Shown: positions 35,156-48,696, counted from the first letter of the stretch. The stretch: DNA of 64,000 nucleotides from Leptasterias polaris (GCA_037783415.1 JAZGTN010000047.1:1302001-1366000); one strand, 5' to 3'. A program made the numbers and translations. The notes: generated from the letters alone by a model not told the origin.

Positions 35156-35445
35156 CTACATGTACCAATTGTTAACTCATTACCTCAATCTTCAGTCTTG
35201 ACTTATAAATCGATACAAACTCAGTCCAATGAATGGGATACTTGACTGACACCATCACAATACATGTAGAAAACCAAATTAATACCGCCTATCATTCAAG
35301 GGAAAGTATTGAGGTTTTTTGGACAGCTACAAATTCCAAAACATGTACATGTACATGTACACCTGCAGGCCCAATGCTTTATGGGGCAACAGAAGCATTT
35401 GCCTCCATGCCCCTGCTGGTTAGTGTCTTTGTGGTTTTGTGACCT

Positions 35446-35850
35446 GGTTTTGTGACCCATAGGAGTGGATGTTGTGTTCTTTTTAACCTGGAAAGTGTGT
35501 TGACATCTGGTGGCTTACAGTTTGTTTATGAATAAGATGTGATTTATCAATATTTTATTCATGCAAATTGTTTCATTGGGTTAACCACCCATAGGGGAAC
35601 CTCTGGCCAATTTTCCAATTTATATATATATTTTTTTGTGTGTGAAAAACTTTTTAGGGTAACTAATGCATTACAGTGTTATTTTGATTTACAACTAATT
35701 GTTTATTGATGGCCTTCGTGCCTTTTTTAAAATTACATTTTTGGCCTTGGTGCCCAATCTATTGGCCTTGGTGCCCTCCAAAATTTGGCTTGCTCCAAGG
35801 CCAAAGTGGCCTTGCCCTAAAAATGATGAAGTTTGAGGCCTGCTGCTCTC
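35446..35850 (+). repeat. ~400-bp dispersed repeat, also at 54841-55165
   Basis: AGTGTGTTGACATCTGGTGG and AATAAGATGTGATTTATCAA, then a GGCCTTGGTGCCCTCC segment, occur in the same order in both places. Confidence 0.75.
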
Positions 35851-36865
35851 TGTTTATTCAGGGTCAAATCTATATTTGTGACTGTCTGATATTGACATCA
35901 AATAACAAGGGCACAAGGACATATACAAAGGCGGCTATTAGGTGCGGTCTAAACAGGCATGGGACAGGCAACGATTTTGGCACACCAACAAGTATTTAGA
36001 CTGAAAATGTTTTGTGCACATCGAATGCAAATGTTGAGTAGCGAATGCTAAGCTATACAAGGGAAGTTGTTCACTATTGACAACAATACAGCATACACAT
36101 TCAATCATTGTTGTTGTCAATTGCTATAAAACACGGTTTCCTTTCAAAAGTTCCCCCAAAATTGATATTTTCCGGACAGCCAAGGAGTACTTTTCCACCG
36201 AGGGAATTTCATAGCCTTCTATTAATTTAATTGACTGAATGCTCACCACGGTACAATGACATGTAATTTGTATCCGGCTCAGTGTTCACTACACAAAATG
36301 GACCCCATGTAATAAAATAAACACTGCAATGGCAATTAACATAAACCTTCAATTACAATATATTGATTAACAGTTGCTGATGCCTGTCCTATTCGTTACA
36401 TGACAATGTTATTAGTGGCATCATTGACAAACAGCGGCATGGAAGTACATGAAGGCCAGCTCTGATACTTTACCAAAATTAACACCGAGGCATTTGCCTC
36501 CCTAGCCTGACACTGCTCACAAAGGGAGGACGACCGTGATCAAAAGCGTGCGCAGGCAATTTTTCGCCATTATACCCTAAAGGAAATTTTTCCCCTCACG
36601 GCATCAAAATATTTTATGAATTTTTTAATGATATTTTAATATTAAAACAACGTATTCTTAATATTTTAAACATCATTTTTAGATTTTTATCTATTTATTT
36701 ATTTGGGGGTCAAGGGGGTGGCTGCTATCGGGAGACTATCCAGCACCACTTGCCGAAATAAGAAACCTTGATAATAATAGTAATCATCGGTACTTAAACA
36801 GCGCTTTATCACACCTCTAGGGGCGCATCAAAGTGTTCAGTATTTTTTCCTGCAAGGTACATACA

Positions 36866-37222
36866 TGTATGTATGTGGAGCTACGTTTTTAAAGTATGAG
36901 AAATTTTTCCTTTATACATGTAGCACCTTGTAGTGGTTTACAAGGTGCTGTGGCGCAATATGCTGCCGATCAAACCAGGAACACCGGGGCGAACCCCTTC
37001 TCTTTACGATAAGTGCACTGGGTTCTTTTACGTGCATTACACAACACACGGGGACCAACGGCTTTACGTCCCATCCGAAGGATGCAGCAATAATGGTTAA
37101 GTGTCTTGCTTAAAGGACACAAGTGTCACGAACGGGACTCGAACCCACACCCTGCTGATCAGAAACACCAAAGCTTGAGTCCGTTGAGTCCGGTGTTCTT
37201 ATCCGCTCGGCCACGACAAGCC
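36866..37222 (-). mobile_element. tRNA-derived SINE, family 1, antisense
   Basis: Complement of GGGTTCGAGTCCCG (B-box) at about 37135-37148 and of TGGCCGAGCGGATAAG at 37200-37215. Matches 1523-1983 along its length with one 26-bp unit rather than five. Confidence 0.8.
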
Positions 37223-37439
37223 ACTAATACTTTGCTGTTATGGGGAATGTTTTTCCTTGATGAGAGGCATCTCTATGAATTCTTATGAAAGGAATTTTTC
37301 AAAGGAACATTTCGTAGAGCTGCTTCAGGACAGAAAATAGCTAAGCACAATACAAGTTTGCCTACATTGTACCATCACTTCTCAAAACTTATCTTATGTC
37401 ACAGGTTTTCAAGGAATAATTTAGTTGTATCTGTTTTCT

Positions 37440-37545
37440 TTTGTTTGTTTTTGGTTTACTGCGCCTTGAACGCCCAGCAGGGTGGATATGTGCGCATAAC
37501 AAGTCTTTATTATTATTATTATTATTATTATTATGATGAGGTTAC
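37440..37545 (+). mobile_element. SINE-like tail with TTA run
   Basis: TGCGCCTTGAACGCCCAGCA and TGTGCGCATAACAAG, then about 12 TTA units. Confidence 0.4.
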
Positions 37546-37679
37546 CAGCCAAAGTACTATGTCACAGTCACATGTACATGTAACAACTGTGCCTGGTTTC
37601 CTGCTTATTTTTGCTATAAAGCGGAAAATGTTAAACGCATTGTTGCATCTGTGATGTGCATCAGGTCTGCTAACATTAC

Positions 37680-38043
37680 TTAAAGGCCCTGTACACTATT
37701 GGTAAGATCGAAAAACACAAATGTTCACAGATTCACACATAACTTACATGATTTAAAGTAAGTAATGGTAGAAAGGGTTCCTTAAAATATTTCTGCCTAA
37801 AATGCTATCGTTTCTGAGAAATGAGTAAAACAATAGTTTTTATCGCGCGCGATAATAAACTCGATGTTTGAAAAACAGAAAACACAAGGTCTCTTTTCAC
37901 TATTTTCTCGTGTCCTCGATGACCAATTGAGCTCAAATTTTCACAGGTTTGTTATTTCATGTATATATGGTTGATTACACAAAACATGAACACTGTCTGT
38001 GATTATTTTGTCAGCTCTGCCAATCCTGTATAATACCTTTAAG
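37680..38043 (+). mobile_element. TTAA-flanked MITE
   Basis: TTAAAGGCCCTGTACACTATT at the left, AATACCTTTAA at the right. Body as in the 25825 copy (GAAATGAGTAAAACAATAG). Followed by a GGCCTTGAACTTCG repeat to 38240. Confidence 0.8.
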
Positions 38044-38970
38044 TACAAGGTGGAAATAGAATTACAAATGCAGGCCTTGAACTTCGCTCTTCAAGGGGCA
38101 CAGCAGTTTTCCTATAATAAGGGGCAGGGGCACTTCTATGAGGAACATGAAAATCTGTATTGGAACTTTGCAAAGGGCACCACAGCAAAAGCACAGGGCA
38201 CCACGGCAATTGCTGTGGGTGCCGTGGGTTAATTCGAGCCCTGCAAATGTACTATGTTAGTAACTGTTTACCAACCAAAAGGACCCTACATGTATATGGT
38301 ATAAAAACAAAAACACTGGCCTGACAATTTGAACCCTAGCAGTCTTTCTCGAAGGCTAAACAAATCGAGAAAGACTCTGCTACAGTAGGGTCCAAACATC
38401 AGGCCATTAACTATTTTTTACTATGTAAACTTTCCACTCTTTCCATTTTTCGAGAAAACTAAAAACTTATTTTTTAATTACATGCTAATTAGTAATATAC
38501 TGTTTGTAATTATTATATTTAATAGGGTTAATAACAATGGCCTTGATTATTGTCTTTCACTCAGTCATGTGCTGTCTTTCATGTACATGTATGTTTGTCT
38601 TTTGTCTGTCCGTCCGTAGGCTGGGGTACAAAAGCTGTTGCTTAAACCTGGACCAAGATGTTGCCTTTTAATTTCTGTTCACAATTATCTCATTCTGTAA
38701 AATATTGATATTCATGTATTATCAGTTTTTAAAATTCTGAAACCTTTTGTACTATTCTTGTGATTTATGGCAGCATTGAAATAAATGTAAAGGTTGTTAT
38801 TATATGTTCATGTACATTACATGTCTGAGAAAGCCTACACAATAGCTCCCCGAGTACACACACCCTGTTTTCCTTAGACATGCATGACCTCTTCTGCAGA
38901 ATTGGACACTCCCATCCCAGCATGATGAGCAAACCAATTACTCCCAGGATGGCCCCATTCATTGTGAACC

Positions 38971-39119
38971 CACATTAGTCTTAAGGCCATTTATTCTTGA
39001 ATACTTGGATTACGGATTTCTAAGCTACAAATATGAGCGGGGACCGGGGGAAAAAAAACAAAACAAAAAAACGTGGCCGGGATTACGGATTTTCCAGCTC
39101 ACAAAATCGGGCGGGCGGG

Positions 39120-39162
<43 letters not shown>

Positions 39163-40177
39163 CGCGGGCGGCTTCTAAAACGAATGTAAACTATAGACCT
39201 TCATGTAAATATAAGGCCTTGCTCTAACTTTTTCACTTGACTAAACCGCTAGGCTTGTCAACATAACAGTACGTTTCTAGCTCGCACAATTTTTCACTAG
39301 CCGGAAATTCGAGACCAAAATTCTGAGCGCAATCAACCCGCAAAAAAAACCCCCAAAATACAACAAAACAAAACTAAAATAGAAAGAGAAAATCTTACAT
39401 TATACAGTTAAATACTCTATCCTAAAGTGGTCATTTTTGTAGAATGAAGCCGGAACGTTCTGTATTTTTGTAGAACAAGCTAAAATTTCCACGGAAGTGT
39501 GCTCTGTTTTGACCATGCTGCCGACGGAATGTGCGTGAGTACCAGCAACAACAATGCTGTTTAGATAGGTTAAGCGGCGCACCCCAGCGAATAATGTTAT
39601 TGCAATGTCGGGGAATAACCGCTTTTGCTGAGCATGCGCAGATACACATGTAGGTTAATTATTTGACAAATTTGTTCAAGGCGTTTGTAACTGGTTTTTG
39701 TATGCTACAGCGCAATTTCATTAATAGAGAGGGCGATTGCTTTCGCTCTATCGCATTGTTGTGAAACGCCCTCTAGCGTTAAAATTTTCTTACATTTATT
39801 GTTGCACGAACAGTAACGAAATAGCGAAGACTACAAGCCTGTAAATTGGAAAAGATTATGCTTGTGTGTGTCACACGCGGGATCATGCGTTGTGTACATT
39901 GTGATCGCAATGTGGTCAGCGTTTCGCGGCACTTTTCGAGTGGATTTTTTTAATTTGGTGTGTACATTGAGGTTCTTCCTCCATGGTGTGTACCAATGGA
40001 CAAGGTGTGCATAAATAAGATGTGAAATGCCCTTTGGATCGTTTTTTTTTTTTTTTTTTTTTCAAACACAAAATTGAATTTTTTGGGCGGGGATTTTTTA
40101 AAAAAAATTCCAAAACACAATTTTTTCGGGCGGCGATTCCGTAATCCAAGTAATCCAAAAAAAATGGCCTAATGTGA
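38971..40177. mobile_element. 1.2-kb TIR element with GGATTACGGA ends and long A/T runs
   Basis: CACATTAG...GGCCAT and ATGGCCTAATGTG, then CTTGGATTACGGAT against TCCGTAATCCAAG, are inverted. Contains a 39-base A run (39120-39158) and a T run at 40041-40062. The antisense frame at 39916 is low-complexity. Superfamily not assigned. Confidence 0.65.
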
Positions 40178-40259
40178 CAATACATGTATGTAACCTTATA
40201 CCATAGTGTGATACCCCACACTTTGTATGGAGAACACACACATTGTATCTCTAAAACTA

Positions 40260-40600
40260 AGGCCAAGTAAAAAAAAATACCAGTTGATCGTCCCCGCCCG
40301 CATCCTTTTTTGAGGCTGCATCCTTTTTTTTATTTTCGATTTTACCTAAACAAAATTGTATTTTTAATCCACCCTTGACATATATATTTTAATTTTTGAT
40401 GTAAACTTACCCCATGCAACAAATAGATATTAAGAAAGTTAGCGGTGATTTCAAACTGAAGAATTGGTGGCCTGTTTGAATTGAAATACTTGGCGGCCAT
40501 CTTGGAAAAAAAAATAATAATAAAAAATAAAAAGGCCCTCATCCTCCTCTTTTTGGAAAAATCAGGACGATCAACTGGTATTTTTTTTATATTTGGTCTA
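40260..40600. mobile_element. MITE, GGCCAAGT family
   Basis: AAGGCCAAGTAAA and ATATTTGGTCTAA ends. Closest in body to the 17840 copy (GCGGTGATTTCAAACTGAAG). Confidence 0.85.
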
Positions 40601-40741
40601 AAGGCCTGGATGTTTTTTTTTTTTTTTACACAAGTAGCTTGTTTATGTTTGCCTTCCACTGCCTGCCAAAATACACACCCACGGCTCAATTTCACCAGGG
40701 AAAGGTTCGTCACAAATTTCACAAAAGCTCTAACACAATTT

Positions 40742-41712
40742 TAAAGAGAGGGTTTACCTTTTGGTAATTACTCCAAAATATAATTACCATAAAAACTTAA
40801 ATGTACTTGGTAAGAACATGGAGGTAGGAATAGGACTGCAGCTGTTGATAATGTATAACATGTTGAGAAACAATTCCCTCCTAAGGAATGTGGTTTTAGA
40901 GAGAGAGGCAGGGTTCTGCCCAGGATTTGTTTAGTGCCGGCCGGAATTTTTTTTTGTCCTAGTACAGTCAAGTCAATTTCCTTTTGATTGTGCACGGAGT
41001 GGTTACACACGTGCGCGCCCTGCAGCTGTGTCTAGGCCCTCAGTGCGCGCACGCCTTTACCGCCATGGGAAAACAATTTACAGCATCTATAGCATGGTGC
41101 TTACTCTGCAGTTCATTTCCGTTATATAAAACGTTGTAGAATAGAGTTCGCAACATGATGAAACTGGTATCATGTTATTCCAAGCGTAAAGCTATAATCA
41201 GCGCGACTGGAAACCATTGCAAAATCAATGCGGGTTTCGTGCGTTGGATATATTGTACATCGTACAGGCGGGAGGAATACTCGATCCTGGATCATTAAAA
41301 TAGACTCAAACCAAAGAAGTAGGCTACTCGAAACTTTGGATAAAACTGTTTACTGGTAAATAATTTGTTTTACACGTTGTTCAAAATATTTTGAAGGAAA
41401 TGGGCCAAAAAAAGGGAAAATGTGTGGTGGTCGGAAAAAGAAAAAATTCTGCGAGTGCCGGTCGGGTTTTCCGGCACCGACCACTGTGGGCAGAACCCTG
41501 GAGAGGGATTCAAACAAAATGTCAATCTGAGAAACGTTTCTGCATGAAACTTTTCAGTTATTCTTTATGCAGGGACATATCCGCTCCAGATTTTCGGCGA
41601 TATATCTCAAAAATGCTACCACCTGTTGAACTAAAATTTTCACAGATTAGTTGTATTGTCTTCATTTATAGAATTAAAATAATTGATTGGTTCTAAAAAC
41701 CTTTGCCTTTAA
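40742..41712 (-). mobile_element. TTAA-flanked MITE carrying a nested element
   Basis: TTTTAAAGAGAGGGTTTACC at the left and TTTGCCTTTAA at the right. The host body resumes at 41501 (ATCTGAGAAACGTTTCTGCA), so 40909-41500 is an insertion. Confidence 0.75.
40909..41500. mobile_element. hAT-like insertion, CAGGGTTCTGCCC termini
   Basis: CAGGGTTCTGCCCA and TGGGCAGAACCCTG are inverted, then GTGCCGGCCGG against CGGTCGG. GAGAGG flanks both sides, a possible 6-bp duplication in a low-complexity purine run. Confidence 0.75.
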
Positions 41713-42108
41713 TGAGTTTTCCACTGATACATTTGTAAGTGTCATACAGACAATGTAAGATAAATTTTGCTTAGCAATTAAGACAATCTTAGCTCTTTGT
41801 GAAATCTACCTCCATAGTGAAATTCAGCCCAGGTACATGTAGATACACTCATAAAGCAAATACACCAAACCACAGACTTGTTTGTTTGAAACAACAAAGG
41901 GAGAATCGATGCTCAGTTCACGGTCAGCTCAACTTGTTGGGCATTTCTGGTTTAAATAGATCAGCTGAATTGTGTGTGGGGGCTCGGGACCAGGACGGCT
42001 TGTTTTTTTATTGAATTTAATAGAACCGGGTCCAACTCAGAACTGATTTTTTATTTTTTTTTCAGAACCGGAACCGAGTCTGGAATTTACTGGAACCGCC
42101 CAAGTTTA

Positions 42109-43308
42109 CCGTAATTTCCGGAATATAAACCGCGGTTTATACGTTGATTTTGACTTTTTTTTTTACTCCTGCGGTTTATTCTCCGGGCGGCTTATACGCC
42201 GACGTATAAATATGGAAGAGAAAAAAAAAAGCATTTTTATAAAGAAAGATCGTTTGTAAAATGTTCTAAATAAAAACAATGTTCTTAAACGATAAAAAAT
42301 CCTGCAAAACATGCCTGTGTGGTGACAAAATCCTGTTGAAAATGCCTGTTGAAAATCCCGCCTCATTTGTATTCCGTGTTGCCTTTATAAAACGTTTATC
42401 AACCGCCCTATTGTTAGAGTTCAGTCCCCCCTCAGAGATGAACAATCAGCGAAACTCGAGTTAGACTAGACTGGTCCCCTGTCTATTTATCCCAGCGATC
42501 TCCATATGCTGATATATCTCCGAACAGACGGTCTCATACAGACCAACATCAAACAAACGAAAACTGTGCGGTATTGCTCACGCACGTACATGTATAAAAA
42601 CGTTCCTCCGACCACGAGGCGATTTCTCACAAAGGGAATTTCCCTTGCCTTTTCGTTCCCACAGCTACACGCCGCCATTCCTTCACCCCCTAACTATAAA
42701 GTTTACCACGTTAGGAGCATGCAAGCACATCTGCGGGATCGAGGTGATGAATACTATGGCAGTGCTGCGAGAAGCACTACGTCATAATTATTCACGCGAT
42801 CGGCCAATCGAAAAGCTGTGAGAAGCACTACGTCATAATTATTCACGCGATCGGCCAATCGGAAAGCGGCCGGTCAGGAATCAGCCAATCAGCCTGTGCC
42901 AATTGCGCTCGTGGTGCTTCGGGTAACATGAAGAATAAAACCATGGCTAGAATGGAGAGCCTTACAGCCTTTATCAAATTTCCTTACATCAATAACCAAT
43001 TCGCGGCACTTCAGTTTCAACACTATTTTTTAATCTGAAGTGGGTTCCCTCATCAACTCACGTCACAAATTAACCGCGATATCATCGAATATCGCGATAT
43101 ATTTTTGACGATGTATCGTGAATGAAAAAAAGCAATATCGCCCAAGCTTACCATAAACTTCACTTCCGTGTTTTGAGGTTAGTTTTTTTAACATTTTGCC
43201 CGCGGTTTATACGCCCGCGCGGTTTATACGCTGACACCTAAATATTTTTTCCATATTTTGGAGCATTGCGGTTTATACGCCGGGCGGTTTATATTCCGGA
43301 AATTACGG
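42109..43308 (+). mobile_element. 1.2-kb TA-flanked TIR element (CCGTAATTTCCGG ends)
   Basis: TACCGTAATTTCCGGAATAT and ATATTCCGGAAATTACGGTA are perfect inverted ends flanked by TA. Each end carries repeated GCGG(C/T)TTATACGC motifs. A 54-bp tandem duplication (GAAGCACTACGTCATAATTA) lies at about 42770-42865. No transposase frame seen. Confidence 0.85.
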
Positions 43309-43309
43309 T

Positions 43310-44489
43310 AGTTGAGTGTAATTAATTTGATCGTGTGTTTTAAACTGTCAAATATGCCAGACTGTACTACAGATGTGCAGCCCCGGGATGACCGAGCCAG
43401 ACCTAATGTGACAAACAACATGCTATCACTGCCTCGAGCTCTACATCAGCAGCACTGAGGTAAACAATTACGCTCCAATAAATGAATATTTCCATGCCTG
43501 GTGACATTTGATCACTTGTTCTTCACAACCAACAACTGTTCACTGGGGACAAAATTGAATTAGTACAACCATAGATGGTACAACTACATTATGATTTGCA
43601 GGGATGACTACAGCGCCACAGAATAAACATGAGTCAGTTCCAAACATGACCTTAAAATTATATTGGGTTCACATTACCTTGACTGTCACTCATCTCTTTC
43701 TAAATGTAATTTTAGCTTTTATCTTAGGATTCAAACTGCTTCTAGCTACCGGGCATTTGTTATTTTAGTGAGGAAAATTTGCATTCAAGAATACACACAA
43801 CTTAAAAAACAAATTGCAGAAATTATTCAAAGTAAAACTACGTACTTAATAATTTCACTTAAAATGTGTGCGCTGTTTACCGTCAGAGAAAATGGAACCT
43901 TCATTACAATTGCATGATAAACAATTGGAACGGAAGCGTTGCATTCAGCTAGAGTCTGCCTACAGTGTACAATGTAGTCCCAGTGCAATTATGTAGGAAT
44001 AATATCAATTGTGTCATTAGACGTTGGCCCTGCATGTCAAGTTAGCATTGCATACTTGCATTGCCTATCTAAACGATCCAGTCCACAATGCTGGCCCCGC
44101 CAGAAATCCCTCAGTATAACTCTCCCTGATAGTCATTCAATGCCACGGTAATATATTACCATCTATAATGAGTTCTTTTCTTGGCAGCCAGGCAGTAAGA
44201 GAGAAGAGATAGAGGAAAAAATCCCAGGGTGGTGGATAATTGAGATGTGAATGATGGAGCATCGCCCCGTTGGGTTGAATGAGCGTCGGCCATGATGGAT
44301 GTCTACATACAATGTACATGTACCTCCTTTAGAGGAGTCTAACTAGGGTGGGGACAGCCGTTTTAACATTTGTATGCAGAATGTGAACCTAATTTACATG
44401 CTGGAGGAGAAGACTACAAACGTAGCATATGGGTAGAATCATGTAGAATCAATGGGTTTGCCTGCAACGTCTGCTGGAAATGGATCCAC
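43310..44489. other. No gene recognised
   Basis: AT-rich sequence without a repeat family shared in this window. A weak frame at 43663-43917 has no recognisable domain. Confidence 0.4.
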
Positions 44490-44902
44490 TCTGTGCTACT
44501 GTACATTGTATGTACATGCAAGGTTTTAGCCAGGATTTGGTAAAAGGGTGTCCAAAACTGCTGGAAATTTAAAAACTGGGTGTCCAAATTGTTCACTTAC
44601 AATACATTTACATGTAAATGACAGATGAAACAGGGTGTCCAAATTTAAAACAGGGTGTCCAAAAGACACCCAGACACCCCTCTGGCTAACACTATGCTCT
44701 GTGCTACTGTACATTGTGTACATGCAAGGTTTTAGCCAGGATTTGGTAAAAGGATGTCCAAAACTGCTGGAAATTTAAAAACTGGGTGTCCAAATTGTTC
44801 ACTTACAATACATTTACATGTAAATGACAGATGAAACAGGGTGTCCAAATTTAAAACAGGGTGTCCAAAAGACACCCAGACACCCCTCTGGCTAACACTA
44901 TG
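44490..44902 (+). repeat. 207-bp tandem duplication
   Basis: CTCTGTGCTACTGTACATTG starts at 44490 and 44697. Units include AGGTTTTAGCCAGGATTTGG and four GGGTGTCCAAA motifs and differ by a few bases. Confidence 0.93.
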
Positions 44903-45703
44903 TGTACATGTATACATAAGAGGAAAAAGTAGTTGGAACAGCCATTTTAAATTGTATACAGATTGTAAACCAGCTACAGCTAGAGCTGGGAACTAGGACT
45001 AGATTTCACCTCAAAAACACAAAGATTCATATTTTTTTCAAAGATGAGTCGTCAACATTACCATAGTGATTTGTATTGTGAAGATTACACATTGCTTGTG
45101 ATTGATACACATCTCAGGTTTGTGTGTGTGAAGTGGGGCCAGGGTCCGATTTCACACTGCACGAAGACTAAGTATTAAATCTAAAAAATGAATCAATCTT
45201 TATTGCTAGAGCTTAGTAATGTGATATTGCAGTACAGATGACTACAACACATGTGTATGAACGTTTATTAACTGTTTCCACAAAACGTATCATGTTAAAC
45301 AATCCGTTTACCCTTTTACATTAATTTTACACAACCGCTGTGAGATGAAGTCCAGTCACTGAGGAAGAAAATGTACATGCATGACGTCCGATCTAACATT
45401 CTTTTCTGGTTAATTTACAAAGCAGTCAAGCGAGTAGGGATTGTGTCACGGTCCGGTGAACAGTTTCATCTTAGACATTTCAAGCTCTACTGACGAGTAT
45501 TCTCAGTGATGACCAAACTCGAGGATGATGGACAACACAATAGAGAAAGGTCTCCAGACAAATAAAACTGGGGCTCATCTAAATTGAACAGCATCTTAAT
45601 TTAGACAAACTGTGGTTTCGTTTCATTTCACCACAGAGCACAGGTTTTTTGTACACAATAAATTCATTGCTGGCGAATTATGGTTTTTGTGCTTTTACGT
45701 ATA

Positions 45704-47188
45704 CCGTAATCTTCGGAATATAGGCCGCGGCTTATACATTGATTTTGGCCCTTTTAAACATTTCGGCGGCTTATATCCCGGGCGGCTTATACACCGAGCA
45801 ATAAAACTTGTTTTTAAAAAGATCGTTTGTAAAATATTTCTGCAACGAAACAATTTTCTAAAACGAAAAAAATACCACCAAAACATGGCCTGTGTGATAT
45901 AGTGATAGTTTTTACGAAATGTTGTTGAAAATCCCAGCTTATCTTTTGAGCTGAGGAGTCGTCAAACTTGCGCCCACCATGCTTGCTTCGACTTTCGCTG
46001 GTGATCGCTTGCGTGTACCGTACTTAATGAAGCAGGTGACCAGTGTAGTATCGCCATGCAGTGTTGTTTATTAACGTTGCGTTTTCCATAAATGGTTACA
46101 AATCTACGTTCTAACTAGCGTTAGCCATTCAGTAGTTAAGTTGTTCTAGCCATGGTTGTCTGTCTTCATAATTTTCAGAGCACGAACGTACTTCCCACAG
46201 GCCGCTTACCATCCCACTGCCATCCCATAGTATTCATCACCTTGACCCCGCGGATGTGCTTGCTCTTTGCTATACTTTATTATCAGGGGATGAAGAAACG
46301 GCATGTATAGTGTATCCGTGGGAGCGAGGGTGCAAGGGAAATTCCCTTAGTGAGAAATCACCATGTGTTCGGGAAACGTCTAGTCTCGGTTCCAACACGC
46401 TCCAGTTGTGTGGTCACGAAAACCTAACCGCTCTCTAAACCGCTAACACCCCACGAGGGCGCTATCATTCCCGTAACCGCTACCACACCACGACGCTCCA
46501 TTTGTGTAGTCACGAACCAAGACTATGAAACGTCACGTGCACGTGTATAAGAATAAAAAGCGATGCACTAGCTTCAGAGATCGCGCGCAACGTTCCTTCA
46601 ATCGTGGAGGTAAAAACCATTAATTGAGTCGGAACTAGTGAAAAAGGGCACATAAAAATGTAAATACGTTCTGTTGTCATGGAATATGAATATTAAATTC
46701 AGTGATTTTACCTCAGCAGTTTATCAAACAGTCAAGTCTTGTTTGTTTATAATTGCTCACTTCCTCCCTGCGGGGTAAAACCGTTTTTCCGCGTTCGAAA
46801 AAACTTCACGCGAATATCGAGATCTCGGCAATATTTACCCCAAAATATATCACCATTCAAAATTTACGAAAAGAAAATAGACCCACTTAACTGCAGACCA
46901 TTCTCATAAATTATTTCAATAACGATCGATACATGTTAACTTCAGTACATTTTTACTTTAATGCAACGCAAGACGCACTTTGTGGCGATGTACAGTGACT
47001 GTTGTGCCGTCCGCTAGTCACTGTACATCACCACAAAGGACCGCCAACACGCACGGCCCCCCTGTGCGTGCGGCCCTTACTGCGGCTTATACGCCGGGCG
47101 GCTTATACACTGGCGCATAAATCTTGTTTTGACAAATTCTTGGCATAGCGGCTTATATCGCGGGCGGCCTATATTCCGAAGATTACGG
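45704..47188 (-). mobile_element. 1.5-kb TA-flanked TIR element, second copy
   Basis: TACCGTAATCTTCGGAATAT and ATATTCCGAAGATTACGGTA ends with GCGGCTTATACGCCGGGCGG motifs at the right. The interior around 46200-46270 matches 42720-42765 in reverse, so the two elements are the same family in opposite orientation. Confidence 0.85.
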
Positions 47189-47283
47189 TAGTCTTCTACA
47201 TGTAGTTTGTTTTCAATAAACAATTAACCATCCAACCAAACGATGAACATTTGATCTAATGAGGCAATCCTATTTTAGTGTTT

Positions 47284-47643
47284 TTAAAGGGTGTGTACAA
47301 CATTGGTAAGATTGAAAATATAAATGTTCACAGATTTGCACATGACTTGCATGGTACATAAAGATGATCATGGTGGAAAACTTCCCTTGAAATAGTTTTG
47401 CTTGAAATAAATGCTATAATTTTTAGGAAACGAGTAAAACAGTTGGTCTTTATCACCCGTGATAAAATCTGATGTTTGAAAACAGTGAAAACATATATAA
47501 TGGGGTTTTTCACTGTGTTCTCACGACTCCGAAGACCGATTGAGCTTAAACTTTCACAGGTTTGTTATTTCATGTATATGTTGGGTCACATCAAGTGTGG
47601 ATACTGGTCTTTGACAATTACCAATGTTGTACACATCCTTTTT
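47284..47643 (+). mobile_element. TTAA-type MITE, GGGTGTGTACAACATTGG subfamily
   Basis: TTTAAAGGGTGTGTACAACA at the left; ACCAATGTTGTACACATCC at the right. Directly abuts the hAT-like copy at 47646. Confidence 0.85.
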
Positions 47644-47645
47644 GA

Positions 47646-48021
47646 CAGGGCTCGAATTTGGGGAGAAAATCCACAAGACTACAGGGCTTGTAGCTCAAAA
47701 TCTTTACTGGACCAGACATTTTTTTACAAGACCTGATTCAAAATGTGAAAAGAAAAAAAACTTGCTGACACAGTTTAACATGCATTTGACTGCTTTTATA
47801 TGAACCCGAACTGAGACAAGGGAAGAGTATACTTGATAACTCATAGAATCGAAAAAATAATTTATTAGACCCAAAGTCAACACTTGAACATACATGTAAT
47901 TTGTTTATGTTATTTAATTGAAAAACACAAGACCATCGGACTTGTTAGGTCATAAGTTTACTGGCCCAACACCAAAATTACTGGCCTCGGGCCTGTGGTC
48001 CAGTGTAAAATTTGAGCCCTG
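47646..48021 (+). mobile_element. hAT-like element, CAGGGCTCG family
   Basis: Body as in the other copies. The 5-bp duplication is not clean here: it sits against the end of the MITE, which may have been its target. Confidence 0.85.
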
Positions 48022-48696
48022 TTTTTGTGCATCTTTATTGATCTTATACAGTACATGTACATTGTAATTTGGACAATAACAAATAAACCAAATTACATTG
48101 ACAACAACCAGTCTGCAACTCTGCATGTATCCCTACCTCTCTGCATACAAAATTCTGCTAACTGGTTTGATTAAATTGGCACCAAACAATTTCCAGAATC
48201 CAACTGGTGACAAAATAATGACTAAACCTCTCTTCTCTACTGGAAAACAATCCTAAAAAGCCCCACACTGACACCAGTCATGCATGATTTACACACAGTT
48301 TAATTATGCGTGCACTCATGTATAATGGGCTGTACTTTTATGCACTACATGTATGAATCATCAAGTTTTAATGTTGATGCAACGAATCGGCAAACCTGCA
48401 AGGGCGCGTGTCATATTTTCTGAACAAATAAGATGATGCTAACTTTGGTATCTATTTATCTTTTATTTTTTTATTTTATTTTTCAAAGCCCCTTCTCATA
48501 CATGTAGTTTCTTCAAACTTACTAAACGGAGAGCAAGGTTTATTGAAGTATCCTGGAGTAAAGGGCAGGACAAAGTTGAACAATAAGTGGGATCGTCAAA
48601 GAATGCAAGTCACAATGGAATGGCTACTAAAATATTTCCTTGTATTCCATGTACTTTCAAATTCAAAGTTCAAACAAATGGTGTCATTGCCGAGCA

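Noticed and set aside
39033..39227. Lysine-rich 64-codon frame
   Set aside because: It is the translation of a 39-base A run within a transposon.
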